A DNA stretch of 62,183 nt from Rhodobacterales bacterium HKCCE4037 (GTDB lineage Bacteria; Pseudomonadota; Alphaproteobacteria; Rhodobacterales; Rhodobacteraceae): positions 1-62,183 of the forward strand of contig WVSM01000013.1 of the NCBI GenBank assembly GCA_015689645.1. The letters are read 5' to 3'. Shown one piece after another: positions 9,378-17,633 of this stretch. The notes under the pieces are model-generated. The model was not told the origin of the DNA, ran no database searches, and saw only the letters and a program-made list of their open reading frames with translations. Position numbers and translations under genes: made by a program. Positions within the stretch are counted from its first letter, which is position 1. Each line of letters begins with the position of its first letter.

Positions 9378-9983
9378 CTAGTCCGGCGGCCCCCCCAGAA
9401 GATCGGTCACCGGGGCGCCGGGCGGCAGGTCGAGCACCTGCCTCAGCGTGGCGCGGCCGCGGGCCAGCCGCGAGGTGACGGTGCCGAGCGGCAGGCCGGT
9501 CTTGCGCGCGATCTCGGCATAGCTGAGCCCATCCATCGCCCGCAGGCGCAACAACTCCTGCTGCTCCTGCGGCAGGTCGGCCAGCGCCTCGAGCGCCTCG
9601 GCGCAGGCAAGCCGGGTCTGCCCGTCCGAGCCGCGCGGCGCCGCGATGTGATCGCCCGCCTCCTCGGTCGGGCGGGCGATGGAATAGCGCGCGAAGGCGC
9701 GGTGACGCAGGGTGGCGAAAGCGTAGGCGCGCAAGTCCTCGATGGGCTCGGCATCCTCCTGGCCGTCGAGGATCATGGCCATCCGGGACCAGACCCGCAG
9801 CAGCGTATCCTGAACCAGGTCGTCGGCATCCTCGCCCGAGCGCGCCAGCCGCCGCGCGCTGCGCTGCAAGTCGGTCAGCAGCGCGGTGAAGATGCGGGTA
9901 TGGGGCAGGGCGGTCGGGTCCGAGTCGTCGCCATAGGACATCGGCGATTGCGGCGGATTGTGGTGGCCGGAACTGTCAGGCAT
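9378..9983 (-). CDS. ECF-family RNA polymerase sigma factor
   Basis: A 201-residue sigma-70 family factor of the extracytoplasmic type. Region 2 includes LARSGEDADDLVQDTLLRVW (~50-70). Region 4 has LPQEQQELLRLRAMDGLSYA followed by the helix-turn-helix EIARKTGLPLGTVTSRLARG (~160-180). The start at 9983 has AAAGGTG about nine bases upstream. No anti-sigma factor is adjacent; instead the divergent neighbour is an exported EF-hand protein. It may be regulated by an unlinked partner. Confidence 0.88.
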   Translation of the reverse strand: MPDSSGHHNPPQSPMSYGDDSDPTALPHTRIFTALLTDLQRSARRLARSGEDADDLVQDTLLRVWSRMAMILDGQEDAEPIEDLRAYAFATLRHRAFARYSIARPTEEAGDHIAAPRGSDGQTRLACAEALEALADLPQEQQELLRLRAMDGLSYAEIARKTGLPLGTVTSRLARGRATLRQVLDLPPGAPVTDLLGGPPD

Positions 9984-10322
9984 GGGCGGGCACCTTTCGA
10001 GGGAAAAGGCGGTTGAGTGATCCGTGAGCGTGAGCGGAGGCTCCATCGCGTGCGCGCCCGCCGCAAGCGGCTTGATCCGGAGCGCGCCTTTCGGCCCCTT
10101 TGCCGCCCATTGTCCTGCACCGCGGGCGATCCGCCGCCGATGGTTTCATCCTCGGCGGGACGTCGCCCATCCGGTCCGGCCCGTTTTGGCGGCGGCTTGC
10201 CGATCCGGAGACCCCCGCCCGCCGGTTCGGATCAAAACGCCGTCTGGGCTGTCTTCGCCCATGGATGCGCCGCCAATCCCGGTGTCGCATCCGAACGCAA
10301 CCGTAATGGAGGGACCTTTCCC

Positions 10323-10592
10323 ATGCGATCCGAATTCTCGACGCCTCGTCTTGCCGCAGTGACCATCGCCGGCGCCTTTGCGCTGCTCGTGGGCGGCGCG
10401 ACCCTCGCGATGGGCCAGGCGGAGGCCGTCGATACCGATGGCGACGGCATGATCAGCTTCGCGGAGATCCTGGTGATCATGCCGGCGCTGACCGAAGAGG
10501 AGTTCATGGCGCTCGACGCCGATGCTGACGGGCTCCTGAGCGCCGATGAAGTTGCTGCTGCGGAGGAGGCCGGGCTTATTCCGGCCGGCTGA
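10323..10592 (+). CDS. exported EF-hand calcium-binding protein
   Basis: An 89-residue protein with a signal peptide (about residues 1-34, ending AMGQAEA) and two EF-hand loops: DTDGDGMISFAE (~37-48) and DADADGLLSADE (~64-75). Both loops have the Asp/Asp/Asp-Gly-x-Ile/Leu pattern expected for Ca2+ ligation. GGAGGGA precedes the ATG by about eight bases. It is divergent from the ECF sigma gene and could be a calcium sensor or buffer in the periplasm. Role unknown. Confidence 0.85.
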   Translation: MRSEFSTPRLAAVTIAGAFALLVGGATLAMGQAEAVDTDGDGMISFAEILVIMPALTEEEFMALDADADGLLSADEVAAAEEAGLIPAG

Positions 10593-10606
10593 CACGCAGC
10601 ACAGCT

Positions 10607-10632
10607 CGACCGGTTCGCCCCTGAACCGGTCG
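10607..10632 (+). terminator. hairpin after EF-hand gene
   Basis: A perfect 10-bp stem (CGACCGGTTC / GAACCGGTCG) with a 6-base loop lies 15 bases after the EF-hand stop codon. There is no T run, so it may be an RNA 3' end stabiliser rather than an intrinsic terminator. Confidence 0.5.
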
Positions 10633-10688
10633 GGGACAAGGCGCGGGGGCGGGGCAGACGGCCCTCGCGCCTTGATCCATCCCCCGCG

Positions 10689-10751
10689 CACGCCTTTTGC
10701 CAAAGGCGTGTCCCTCTCTTGCAAGAGAGGGGCCATGTTCTTGCAAGAACA
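10689..10751. repeat. three consecutive perfect palindromes
   Basis: Three back-to-back dyads fill the gap between convergent genes. CACGCCTTT/AAAGGCGTG has a 4-base loop (10689-10710), CCCTCTCTTGCAAGAGAGGG lies at 10712-10731, and TGTTCTTGCAAGAACA at 10736-10751. The last two share the core TCTTGCAAGA. They may be transcription-stop or REP-like structures. Confidence 0.75.
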
Positions 10752-10766
10752 GGACCACCGACCGGC

Positions 10767-11351
10767 TCAGTCGAAGGGCGAGGGGATCGGCGCGTAGCCC
10801 GGCAGGCGGCCGCGGTTAAAGCCGTAGAACTCGTCCGCAAAGGCGGATTGCGCCACGAACATGCTGTCGAGAACCGAGGCGTCCGCCGTCTCGGGGGAGG
10901 CTTCGGACGTGGGCTGGATCGTGAAGAAGGACACGACCGTATCGCTCCCCGCGATCTCGTAATTGTTGAACCAGACCGTGGTCGGCCCGGCCAGGAGAAA
11001 CCGGTCACCGGGTTCGAAGACGAACCCTTCCGAGCCGAACCGCTCGTGCAGCTCGCCGCGCGTCGTCTCGCCGAACACCAGTCCGTCGATCGGCGTGGGA
11101 TAGGTGCCGGAATTGTCGGTCCGCCAAAGCTCCAGGTAGACGACCTCGCCGGTCTCGGCATCGCGCGAGGCGGACAGGGACAGCCCGTCGTCAAACGTCC
11201 AGCGCGTGATGGAATAGGCCCCCTCGATGCCCGATCCCACGGGCTCCGGCATGTCTTCGGGGATCAACCCGCCAAGGGGAATGCCGCGGATCTCCTGCGC
11301 CGCCGCAGGGCTCGTCAGCGCCGCGGCCAGCGCAAGCGCGATCAGCCGCAT
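10767..11351 (-). CDS. secreted protein of unknown function, paralogue of 11967-12563
   Basis: A 194-residue protein with a clear signal peptide (MRLIALALAAALTSPAAAQ). The mature part starts QEIRGIPLGG and contains GLVFGETTRGELHERFG near residue 95. The latter aligns with GLQVGATTFDEVHQRLG in the secreted protein at 11967-12563, on the other side of ilvH. The G-x-T-x-x-E-h-x-x-x-x-G pattern recalls the BamE/SmpA fold, but I cannot confirm membership. The ATG at 11351 overlaps the ilvH stop by one base (TGATG), so it is probably translated from the ilvH message. Confidence 0.75.
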   Translation of the reverse strand: MRLIALALAAALTSPAAAQEIRGIPLGGLIPEDMPEPVGSGIEGAYSITRWTFDDGLSLSASRDAETGEVVYLELWRTDNSGTYPTPIDGLVFGETTRGELHERFGSEGFVFEPGDRFLLAGPTTVWFNNYEIAGSDTVVSFFTIQPTSEASPETADASVLDSMFVAQSAFADEFYGFNRGRLPGYAPIPSPFD

Positions 11352-11908
11352 CAAAGGCCCCGGGCGATCGCCGCCACGCCCGTCCGCGCCAGCCGCACCT
11401 CGCCCAGGGGGCGCATCAGGTCGGTGAAGGCGTCGATCTTCTCGGGCGGGCCGGTCAGCTCGAACACGAAGCTTTCCAGCGTCGAGTCGACCACGTTGCA
11501 GCGGAAGATCTCGGCGATGCGCAGCGCCTCGACCCGGTGCTCGCCCTTGGCGATCACCTTGATGAGCGCCAGTTCACGGCTGACGAAGGGGCCTTCGACG
11601 GTCATGTCGCTGACCTCGTGCACCGGCACCATGCGCTCCAGCTGCATGCGGATCTGGTGGATCACCTGCGGGGTGCCCGACGTCACGATGGTGATGCGCG
11701 AGCGGTGGCCGCCATGGTCCACCTCGGCCACGGTCAGGCTTTCGATGTTGTAGCCGCGCCCCGAGAACAGGCCGATCACGCGCGCGAGCACGCCGGGTTC
11801 GTTCTCCACCAGGATCGCAAGCGTGTGGGTCTCGACCACGTCCGACATGTGGCTGCGCAGGTCGTAGGCGGAATGGCTGGTCGCGCCTTGTTCGATATTC
11901 AGGGCCAT
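11351..11908 (-). CDS. ilvH: acetolactate synthase small (regulatory) subunit
   Basis: This 185-residue regulatory subunit of acetohydroxyacid synthase binds valine for feedback inhibition. The ACT domain spans about residues 25-100 (HTLAILVENEPGVLARVIGL, FSGRGYNIESLTV). The C-terminal domain includes RELALIKV and RVEALRIAEIFRCNVVD. The start at 11908 (MALNIEQG) has AAAGGAG nine bases upstream; the open frame runs further to 11962 without a site. The large subunit gene lies upstream on the same strand but about 3.9 kb away, with four genes between, which is unusual. Confidence 0.96.
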   Translation of the reverse strand: MALNIEQGATSHSAYDLRSHMSDVVETHTLAILVENEPGVLARVIGLFSGRGYNIESLTVAEVDHGGHRSRITIVTSGTPQVIHQIRMQLERMVPVHEVSDMTVEGPFVSRELALIKVIAKGEHRVEALRIAEIFRCNVVDSTLESFVFELTGPPEKIDAFTDLMRPLGEVRLARTGVAAIARGL

Positions 11909-11966
11909 GGGCGGGTCTCCTTTGTCGCGAGCGGGTTTGGCGCGCGCGGGCCGGAAAAGCAAGGGG

Positions 11967-12563
11967 TCAGGGGATCAGCGAGGGGAAGGCCTCGTCCAGC
12001 GGGATCGGGAAACCGGGCGGGACGGTGTCGTCGGGAAGCTCGGTCGCGTAGCGGTCGGGGTCGATCGCGTCCCGCAACATCAGCGAGACGGCCTCGAGCA
12101 CCGCGTCGCCGTTGGTCTGCGCCGCATCGGCGAACCGCAGAACCACCAGCGTCTCCGGCTCCTCCGGCAGGCTGTAGACAAGCGACACGCCCGATCCGTC
12201 CCGATGCTCCAGCAGCAGGGGCGGCAGGTCCAGCACCGACACCTCGCGCCCGAGCCTTTGATGCACCTCGTCGAACGTCGTCGCGCCAACCTGCAAACCG
12301 CCGAGATCGGGGGCCTCCGGCGCCTCGGGACCGGCGAAGGTAAACAGCCTCACCAGCGTGCCATCCGCGTCATAGAGCACCTCGAGCCGCTGGCCGAACG
12401 GCAGCGGGTAGGTCGCCCGTGTCGATCCCCCCTCCCGCACGATCTCCATCGGCTCACCGATCGGCCCGAGGGCCGAGGCAGGCATCCCCGGCCTCAGCCC
12501 CCTGAAGTCCTGCGCCGTGGCGGGCAGGGTGGTCAGCAGCAAGGCCAGGGCCAGACGGATCAT
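11967..12563 (-). CDS. secreted protein of unknown function, paralogue of 10767-11351
   Basis: A 198-residue protein with a signal peptide (MIRLALALLLTTLPATAQ) and mature start QDFRGLRPGM. Its central GLQVGATTFDEVHQRLG segment matches GLVFGETTRGELHERFG of the other paralogue. The N-terminal GLRPGMPASALGPIG may be a second, diverged copy of the same motif. The ATG at 12563 overlaps the stop of the preceding secreted-protein gene (ATGA), so the two are coupled. Function unknown; the extracellular or periplasmic location is inferred from the signal. Confidence 0.75.
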   Translation of the reverse strand: MIRLALALLLTTLPATAQDFRGLRPGMPASALGPIGEPMEIVREGGSTRATYPLPFGQRLEVLYDADGTLVRLFTFAGPEAPEAPDLGGLQVGATTFDEVHQRLGREVSVLDLPPLLLEHRDGSGVSLVYSLPEEPETLVVLRFADAAQTNGDAVLEAVSLMLRDAIDPDRYATELPDDTVPPGFPIPLDEAFPSLIP

Positions 12564-13189
12564 GAAATCGGCACACCACAGGCCGGTTCGGGGGGAAGCT
12601 GCGGGAAGTCGGCGTCGAAGCTTTCCAGCTCGACGAAGGGATGTTCGGGCAGGGGGTAGGGCGGCTCGCCGTCGGCAAGGCCATAGCGGTCGCCCGGGAA
12701 TACGCCGCCCTGCACGACGGTCTCGAACAGCCGCTGTTCGGTCCAGCAATGGAACCCGCCCTGATCGAGCGGACCGAACGAGCCGGGGGGATATTCGTAG
12801 CAGACCTGCGCGCCGAAGGTGGGGCTGTCGAACACGTCCTCCGACGACAACCCGCCATCGCGGCCCTCGTCGCCCGAGCCGTCGTTGTTGCGCTCGGCCA
12901 CTTCCTCGTCGGAATAGACGCCCCATGTGCCCACGATCGTCTCGTCCGAGGCCGGGTGCCACAGGTAGGCCGAGCCGTCGCCGGAGGTGTATTCGATCTG
13001 GTTCCCGCCGGTGTCGTAGAAATGCACCGTCCGCCCGCAGAGCAGGTCGAACAGCGCGTCGACCGCGCCCTGGGCCGAGGCGGGGCCGGCCGCGAGCAGG
13101 GGCAGGGCCCCGATCAGCGACGCGCGCGCGAGACGCTTCGCTGTTGCTGGAACGCAGGTCGGGCCTGTTCGGGGCGTCGCGATGGGCAT
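12560..13189 (-). CDS. secreted Cys-containing protein of unknown function
   Basis: A 209-residue protein with a signal peptide (about residues 1-32, ending PASAQG). The mature part has GRTVHFYDTGG, a GTWGVYSDEE strand, VCYEYPPGSFG and FHCW. This pattern of a beta-rich domain with paired Cys recalls the DUF995-type layout (G-x-W..., lCY..., CW), but that assignment is weak. The start at 13189 is the only ATG placing the signal peptide at the N-terminus; the frame upstream (to 13843) is antisense to the BCCT gene. It is translationally coupled to the next gene. Confidence 0.65.
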   Translation of the reverse strand: MPIATPRTGPTCVPATAKRLARASLIGALPLLAAGPASAQGAVDALFDLLCGRTVHFYDTGGNQIEYTSGDGSAYLWHPASDETIVGTWGVYSDEEVAERNNDGSGDEGRDGGLSSEDVFDSPTFGAQVCYEYPPGSFGPLDQGGFHCWTEQRLFETVVQGGVFPGDRYGLADGEPPYPLPEHPFVELESFDADFPQLPPEPACGVPIS

Positions 13190-13213
13190 GGCAATAGGTC
13201 CGGTCAATGAAAA

Positions 13214-13242
13214 TGGCCCGCCCGGTGTATCCGGGCGGGCCA
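13214..13242 (-). terminator. terminator of the BCCT gene
   Basis: A perfect 12-bp stem (TGGCCCGCCCGG) has a 5-base loop. On the minus strand it is followed by TTTTC, just downstream of the transporter stop. Confidence 0.8.
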
Positions 13243-13284
13243 CGATGGAAAAGGTCCGAGTTGGCCCCGGCCGGGGCGCGGGCG

Positions 13285-15027
13285 CTACTCCGCCGGAGCG
13301 GCGCCCTTGATCACCGCCCGTTCCGAGCGCAGGCCCATCACGATACAGACGCAGAGCAGTACCATGATGATGGCGAAGGGCAGGCCCGTCGAAATCACCA
13401 TGGATTGCAGCGATTGCAGCCCGCCTGCCGACAGCAGCAGCACGATGGCAACGGCGCCCTCGAACGTGCACCAGAACACCCGCTGCGGCACCGGCGCGTC
13501 GATCTTGCCGCCTGCCGTGATCGTGTCGATCACCAGCGAGCCGGAATCCGACGAGGTCACGAAGAACACGATGACCAGCACGATGCCGACCAGCGAGGTG
13601 ATCGCCGTCAGCGGAAGCTGCGACAGCATCTCGAACAGCTTCAGTTCCAGCGGCGCGTTCACGACGCCCTCGAACCCATCCTGGATGAACTGGTGGATCG
13701 CGGTGCCGCCGAAGACGGACATCCACAGCACGCAGACGAGCGACGGGATCAGCAGGACGCAGACCACGAATTCGCGCACCGTGCGGCCGCGCGAGACGCG
13801 GGCGATGAACATGCCGACGAACGGTGACCAGGAGATCCACCACGCCCAGTAGAACGAGGTCCAGCCCTGCACGAAGTTGGTGTCTTCACGTCCGATCGGG
13901 TTCGACAGCGCGAGGAAGTTCTCGCCATAGGCCAGAAGCGAGCTGAAGAAGGTCGCGATCAGCTCGCCGGTCGGGCCGACGAAGAACACGAAGAGCAGCA
14001 GGATCACGGCAAGGCCCATGTTCAGCTCCGACAGCACCTTCACGCCGCCGTCGAGACCGCGGACCACCGAGATCAGCGCGACGACGGTGATGGCCGTGAT
14101 CAGCAGGACCAGAAGCGAGCCGCTGTCTTCGACGCCAGTCTCCTCGACGTTGCCGAAGGGCATGCCCAGGAACGCGCGGGTGCCTTCTTCGGCCACGCCG
14201 GAGCCGTAGAGGACGGTCAGGCCGTTGGCCGCCTGCGTCGCGCCAAAGCCGAGCGAGGTGGCCAGACCGAAGAGCGTGGCAAAGACGGCCAGCGTGTCGA
14301 TGACGTGGCCGGTCCAGCCCCAGACCCGATCCCCGAAGATCGGGTAGAAGGCCGAGCGGATCGTCAGCGGCAGACCCTTGTTGTAGGAAAACAGCGCCAG
14401 CGCCAGCGCGACGACGGCATACATCGCCCAAGGGTGCAGGCCCCAGTGGTAGATGGTCGCGGCCATGCCAAGGCGCATCGCCGCCTCTTCGTTGCCTTCC
14501 GCGGCCCCCAGTGGCGCCCAGTCGGTCCGCAAGCCGTCCTCGCCCACCGATGTGCCGCCGAGCGACGAGGCAAAGTGGCTCATCGGTTCCGACACGCCAT
14601 AGAACATCAGGCCGATGCCCATACCGGCGGCGAACAGCATCGCGAACCAGCCGACATAGCCGTAATCGGGCGTTGCATTGGCCCCGCCCAACCGGACCGA
14701 GCCGATCGGCAGGACGATCAGCAGAAGGCAGAACAGCACCACGAGATTGCCGACCGACAGGAACAGCCAGTCGAAGGTCTGGGTGACGAAGCTGAACATC
14801 GCCGAGAAGACCGAGCCCGCCTGTTCCGGCAGCGCGAGGGTGTAGAAAACGAAGGCGACAATCGAGAGGCCCGAGATCAGGAAGACCGGGTTGTGAATGT
14901 CGAAGCCGAAGGGCCCGACGGAGCCTTCGACATTATCCTGACCGATATCGTAGTCGGTCTCGATGGCGTCGTGGTGACCTTCGGGCGATGGTATGCCCTG
15001 GTCGTCGACGTTTGGATCATCTGACAT
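13285..15027 (-). CDS. BCCT-family betaine/choline/carnitine-type transporter
   Basis: This 580-residue inner-membrane secondary transporter of trimethylammonium compounds or related solutes (e.g. glycine betaine, DMSP) has 12 predicted membrane segments. They begin near residue 50, after an acidic soluble N-terminus. Family signatures visible are AGMGIGLMFYGVSEPMSHF (~133-151) and, later, WTSFYWAWWISWSPFVGMFI, the tryptophan-rich motif of segment 8. The start at 15027 has AAGGAA eight bases upstream. It is preceded at 43 bases by uspA, a pairing commonly seen for osmolyte transporters. Exact substrate unknown. Confidence 0.93.
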   Translation of the reverse strand: MSDDPNVDDQGIPSPEGHHDAIETDYDIGQDNVEGSVGPFGFDIHNPVFLISGLSIVAFVFYTLALPEQAGSVFSAMFSFVTQTFDWLFLSVGNLVVLFCLLLIVLPIGSVRLGGANATPDYGYVGWFAMLFAAGMGIGLMFYGVSEPMSHFASSLGGTSVGEDGLRTDWAPLGAAEGNEEAAMRLGMAATIYHWGLHPWAMYAVVALALALFSYNKGLPLTIRSAFYPIFGDRVWGWTGHVIDTLAVFATLFGLATSLGFGATQAANGLTVLYGSGVAEEGTRAFLGMPFGNVEETGVEDSGSLLVLLITAITVVALISVVRGLDGGVKVLSELNMGLAVILLLFVFFVGPTGELIATFFSSLLAYGENFLALSNPIGREDTNFVQGWTSFYWAWWISWSPFVGMFIARVSRGRTVREFVVCVLLIPSLVCVLWMSVFGGTAIHQFIQDGFEGVVNAPLELKLFEMLSQLPLTAITSLVGIVLVIVFFVTSSDSGSLVIDTITAGGKIDAPVPQRVFWCTFEGAVAIVLLLSAGGLQSLQSMVISTGLPFAIIMVLLCVCIVMGLRSERAVIKGAAPAE

Positions 15028-15070
15028 GCGTGTTTCCTTGTTGTTGTTCCGGCAGACCGGCGGTGCCGCG

Positions 15071-15484
15071 TCAGGCGCGGACCAGCATCACCGAGGCGTC
15101 CGTATGGCTGGCAACCCGGCCGCCGTGGGAGCCGAGATCGAAGGTTTTCGGAATGTGCGAGCCCATCACCACGAGGTCGGCGTCAAGCTCGGACACCGCC
15201 CCTTCCAGCGCGCGATCGAGGTCGGCGGACGGATCGTGGGACGTGATGGCGTGCGACGAATGCTCCGACAACCCGTGCAGTTCCCCCTGCGCGGCGGTGA
15301 ATTTCGCCAGCTTCTCGGCGTATTCCTCGGGATTGTGCGCAACCGCGCTCGGTTGTGCCGAGGTCACGCCGACATAGGTGACGCGCGCCTCGTAATGCCC
15401 GGCAAGATCGGCGGCCACCTTCAGCGCCGTTTCCAGACGGTCGCTGTGGCCCAGGTCCACCGGAACCATGATATGCTTGAACAA
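15071..15484 (-). CDS. universal stress protein (UspA family)
   Basis: A 137-residue single-domain Usp. The start strand is KHIMVPVDLGHSD and the C-terminal nucleotide-binding region contains LVVMGSH followed by GSHGGRVASHTDASVMLV, the G-x2-G-x9-G(S/T)-like ATP-binding pattern. The start is a TTG at 15484; a strong GGAGGGG lies six bases upstream and no ATG fits better. It is the first gene of a probable two-gene unit with the BCCT transporter and may modulate it. Confidence 0.9.
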   Translation of the reverse strand: MFKHIMVPVDLGHSDRLETALKVAADLAGHYEARVTYVGVTSAQPSAVAHNPEEYAEKLAKFTAAQGELHGLSEHSSHAITSHDPSADLDRALEGAVSELDADLVVMGSHIPKTFDLGSHGGRVASHTDASVMLVRA

Positions 15485-15726
15485 AAGCCCCTCCTCTTTT
15501 CCTGTACGTCTGTGCGTATGATTTTTTCATCGCATTGGGCGCGGAGAAACCGGCCCGGACTTGCTGCACGACGACCGGCGGATGCCCAAATGCGACATTC
15601 GATTGACGCTTTCAGGCTACCAGAGTCAGGCACCGGCACAACCGGCGCGCGCCGTTTTTTCGGGCGAAAGTCCGTTTTTTCGGCAAGTTCAGCGGGTTGA
15701 CGCCCGGCGGACCGGGAAACGAAAAA

Positions 15727-15750
15727 CGGCGGCCCGATTCGGGGCCGCCG
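15727..15750 (-). terminator. intrinsic terminator of the acetolactate synthase gene
   Basis: A 9-bp stem (CGGCGGCCC / GGGCCGCCG) with a 6-base loop is followed on the minus strand by TTTTTC. It lies 28 bases after the large-subunit stop, so ilvI and the downstream uspA-BCCT genes probably end up on separate transcripts. Confidence 0.88.
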
Positions 15751-15777
15751 CCAGGGATTTCCGGACGAGCAGAGGGC

Positions 15778-17535
15778 TCAGACCAGCACGCCGCCCGCGC
15801 CGTCGATGACGCCCTGCGTCTCGGCCTCGCCCAGGAGCATCTCGTTGTGGGCCTTGCCGGACGGGATCATCGGGAAACAATTCTCGTGCTTCTCGACGAG
15901 GCAATCGAAGATCACCGGGCCGTCGTAATTCAGCATCTCCATGATCGCGTCGTCCAGATCCTTGGGATCCGAGCAGAGGATGCCCTTCGCGCCAAACGCC
16001 TCGGCCAGCTTCACGAAATCGGGCAGGGCCTCGGACCAGCTTTCCGAGTAGCGCTCCCCGTGCAGCAGCTCCTGCCACTGGCGCACCATGCCCAGACGCT
16101 CGTTGTTGAGGATGAACTGCTTCACCGGCAGGCGGTACTGCACCGCCGTCCCCATCTCCTGCATGTTCATCAGCCACGAGGCCTCACCGGCCACGTTGAT
16201 GACCAGCGCGTCGGGATGCGCGATCTGCACGCCGACCGAGGAGGGGAAGCCGTAGCCCATGGTGCCGAGGCCGCCGGAGGTCATCCAGTGGTTCGGCTCC
16301 TCGAAGCCCATGAACTGCGCGGCCCACATCTGGTGCTGGCCCACCTCGGTGCAGATGAAGCGGTCCTTGCGGTCCTTGGTCAGGGCCTCCAGCCGCTCCA
16401 GCGCGTATTGCGGCTTGATGGTCGGGCCGTCCTGCCTGTAGCTCAGGCAATTCACCGCCTTCCACGCCTCGATCTGCTGCCACCAGGTCTGCACCGCCGC
16501 GCCGTTGGTCTTGCGGCCACGCGCCTTCCAGACCTTCAGCATGTCCTCCAGCACGTGGGCCACGTCACCGATGATCGGGAAGTCGGCGTGGATCACCTTG
16601 TTGATGGACGAGGGGTCGATGTCGATATGCGCCTTGCGGCTGTTCGGGCTGAAATCGGCGATCCGTCCGGTGATCCGGTCGTCGAACCGGGCGCCGACGT
16701 TGATCATCAGGTCGCAGCCGTGCATGGCGAGGTTGGCCTCGTAGGTGCCGTGCATCCCCAGCATCCCCAGCCACTTGTCGCCCGAGGCCGGGTAAGCGCC
16801 AAGGCCCATCAGGGTCGAGGTGATCGGGAAACCGGTGGCCTCCACCAGTTCGCGCAGCAGCACGCTTGCCTTGTCGCCGGAGTTGATGACGCCGCCGCCG
16901 GTGTAGAAGACCGGACGCTCGGCCTTTTCCATCGCGTGCACGAGGTCGGTGATCGTCTCGATCTGGCCGCGCACCTTAGGCTGGTAATGGCTGACTTTGG
17001 CCTTCGGCTTGGTCGTGTAGGTGCCGGTGGCGAACTGCACGTCCTTCGGGATGTCGACCAGGACCGGGCCGGGGCGGCCCGCCGTGGCGATGTGAAACGC
17101 CTGGTGGATCGTGTCGGCCAGCGCGTCGGTCTCCTTCACCAGCCAGTTCATCTTGGTGCAGGGCCGTGTGATGCCGACGGTATCGGCCTCCTGGAACGCG
17201 TCCGAGCCGATCATGAAGGTCGGCACCTGTCCGGTCAGGCAGACGATCGGGATCGAGTCCATCAGAGCGTCGGTCAGCCCGGTCACCGCGTTGGTGGCAC
17301 CGGGTCCGGACGTCACGAGGACAACGCCCGGCTTGCCGGTCGAGCGCGCGTACCCCTCGGCGGCATGCACCGCGCCCTGTTCGTGGCGCACGAGGATGTG
17401 CCGGATCGCGTTCTGCTGGAAGAGTTCGTCGTAAATCGGTAGGACCGCGCCGCCGGGATAGCCAAATACCGTGTCGACACCCTGTTCCTTCAGGGCTTCG
17501 ACGATCATTTTCGCTCCGGTCATTTGCTCTGACAT
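15778..17535 (-). CDS. ilvI: acetolactate synthase large (catalytic) subunit
   Basis: This 585-residue ThDP-dependent enzyme makes acetolactate or acetohydroxybutyrate, the first common step of Val/Leu/Ile synthesis. The N-terminal domain has VFGYPGGAVLPIYD (~21-34) and the catalytic Glu in HEQGAVHAAEGYAR. The FAD-binding middle domain includes LGMLGMHGTYEAN. The C-terminal ThDP domain has GGLGTMGYGFPSSVG, then the divalent-metal site beginning with AGEASWLMNMQE and NNERLGMV. Note that the usual GDGSF/GDASF metal motif reads GEASW here. Expression is likely controlled by the leader peptide and attenuator upstream. Confidence 0.97.
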   Translation of the reverse strand: MSEQMTGAKMIVEALKEQGVDTVFGYPGGAVLPIYDELFQQNAIRHILVRHEQGAVHAAEGYARSTGKPGVVLVTSGPGATNAVTGLTDALMDSIPIVCLTGQVPTFMIGSDAFQEADTVGITRPCTKMNWLVKETDALADTIHQAFHIATAGRPGPVLVDIPKDVQFATGTYTTKPKAKVSHYQPKVRGQIETITDLVHAMEKAERPVFYTGGGVINSGDKASVLLRELVEATGFPITSTLMGLGAYPASGDKWLGMLGMHGTYEANLAMHGCDLMINVGARFDDRITGRIADFSPNSRKAHIDIDPSSINKVIHADFPIIGDVAHVLEDMLKVWKARGRKTNGAAVQTWWQQIEAWKAVNCLSYRQDGPTIKPQYALERLEALTKDRKDRFICTEVGQHQMWAAQFMGFEEPNHWMTSGGLGTMGYGFPSSVGVQIAHPDALVINVAGEASWLMNMQEMGTAVQYRLPVKQFILNNERLGMVRQWQELLHGERYSESWSEALPDFVKLAEAFGAKGILCSDPKDLDDAIMEMLNYDGPVIFDCLVEKHENCFPMIPSGKAHNEMLLGEAETQGVIDGAGGVLV

Positions 17536-17579
17536 TGCGCTGTCCTCTTATTTCGCGCTTCGATCTGCGTGTGCGACAC

Positions 17580-17608
17580 AAAAAAGCCCCCGGAGGTTTT
17601 CCGGGGGC
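17580..17608 (-). terminator. attenuator terminator in the ilvI leader
   Basis: A hairpin GCCCCCGGAGG / CCTCCGGGGGC-type stem (17586-17608, loop of four T/A) is followed on the minus strand by a run of six T. It lies between the leader peptide gene and ilvI, about 45 bases before the ilvI ATG. That is the position expected of a transcription attenuator. Confidence 0.9.
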
Positions 17609-17633
17609 GCATGGTTCCGATATGGATGCCGGT

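Noticed and set aside
12560-13843. Long minus-strand frame read as one 427-codon protein
   Set aside because: Only the last 209 residues form a real secreted protein with signal peptide; the first half is antisense-frame shadow of the BCCT gene on the same strand.
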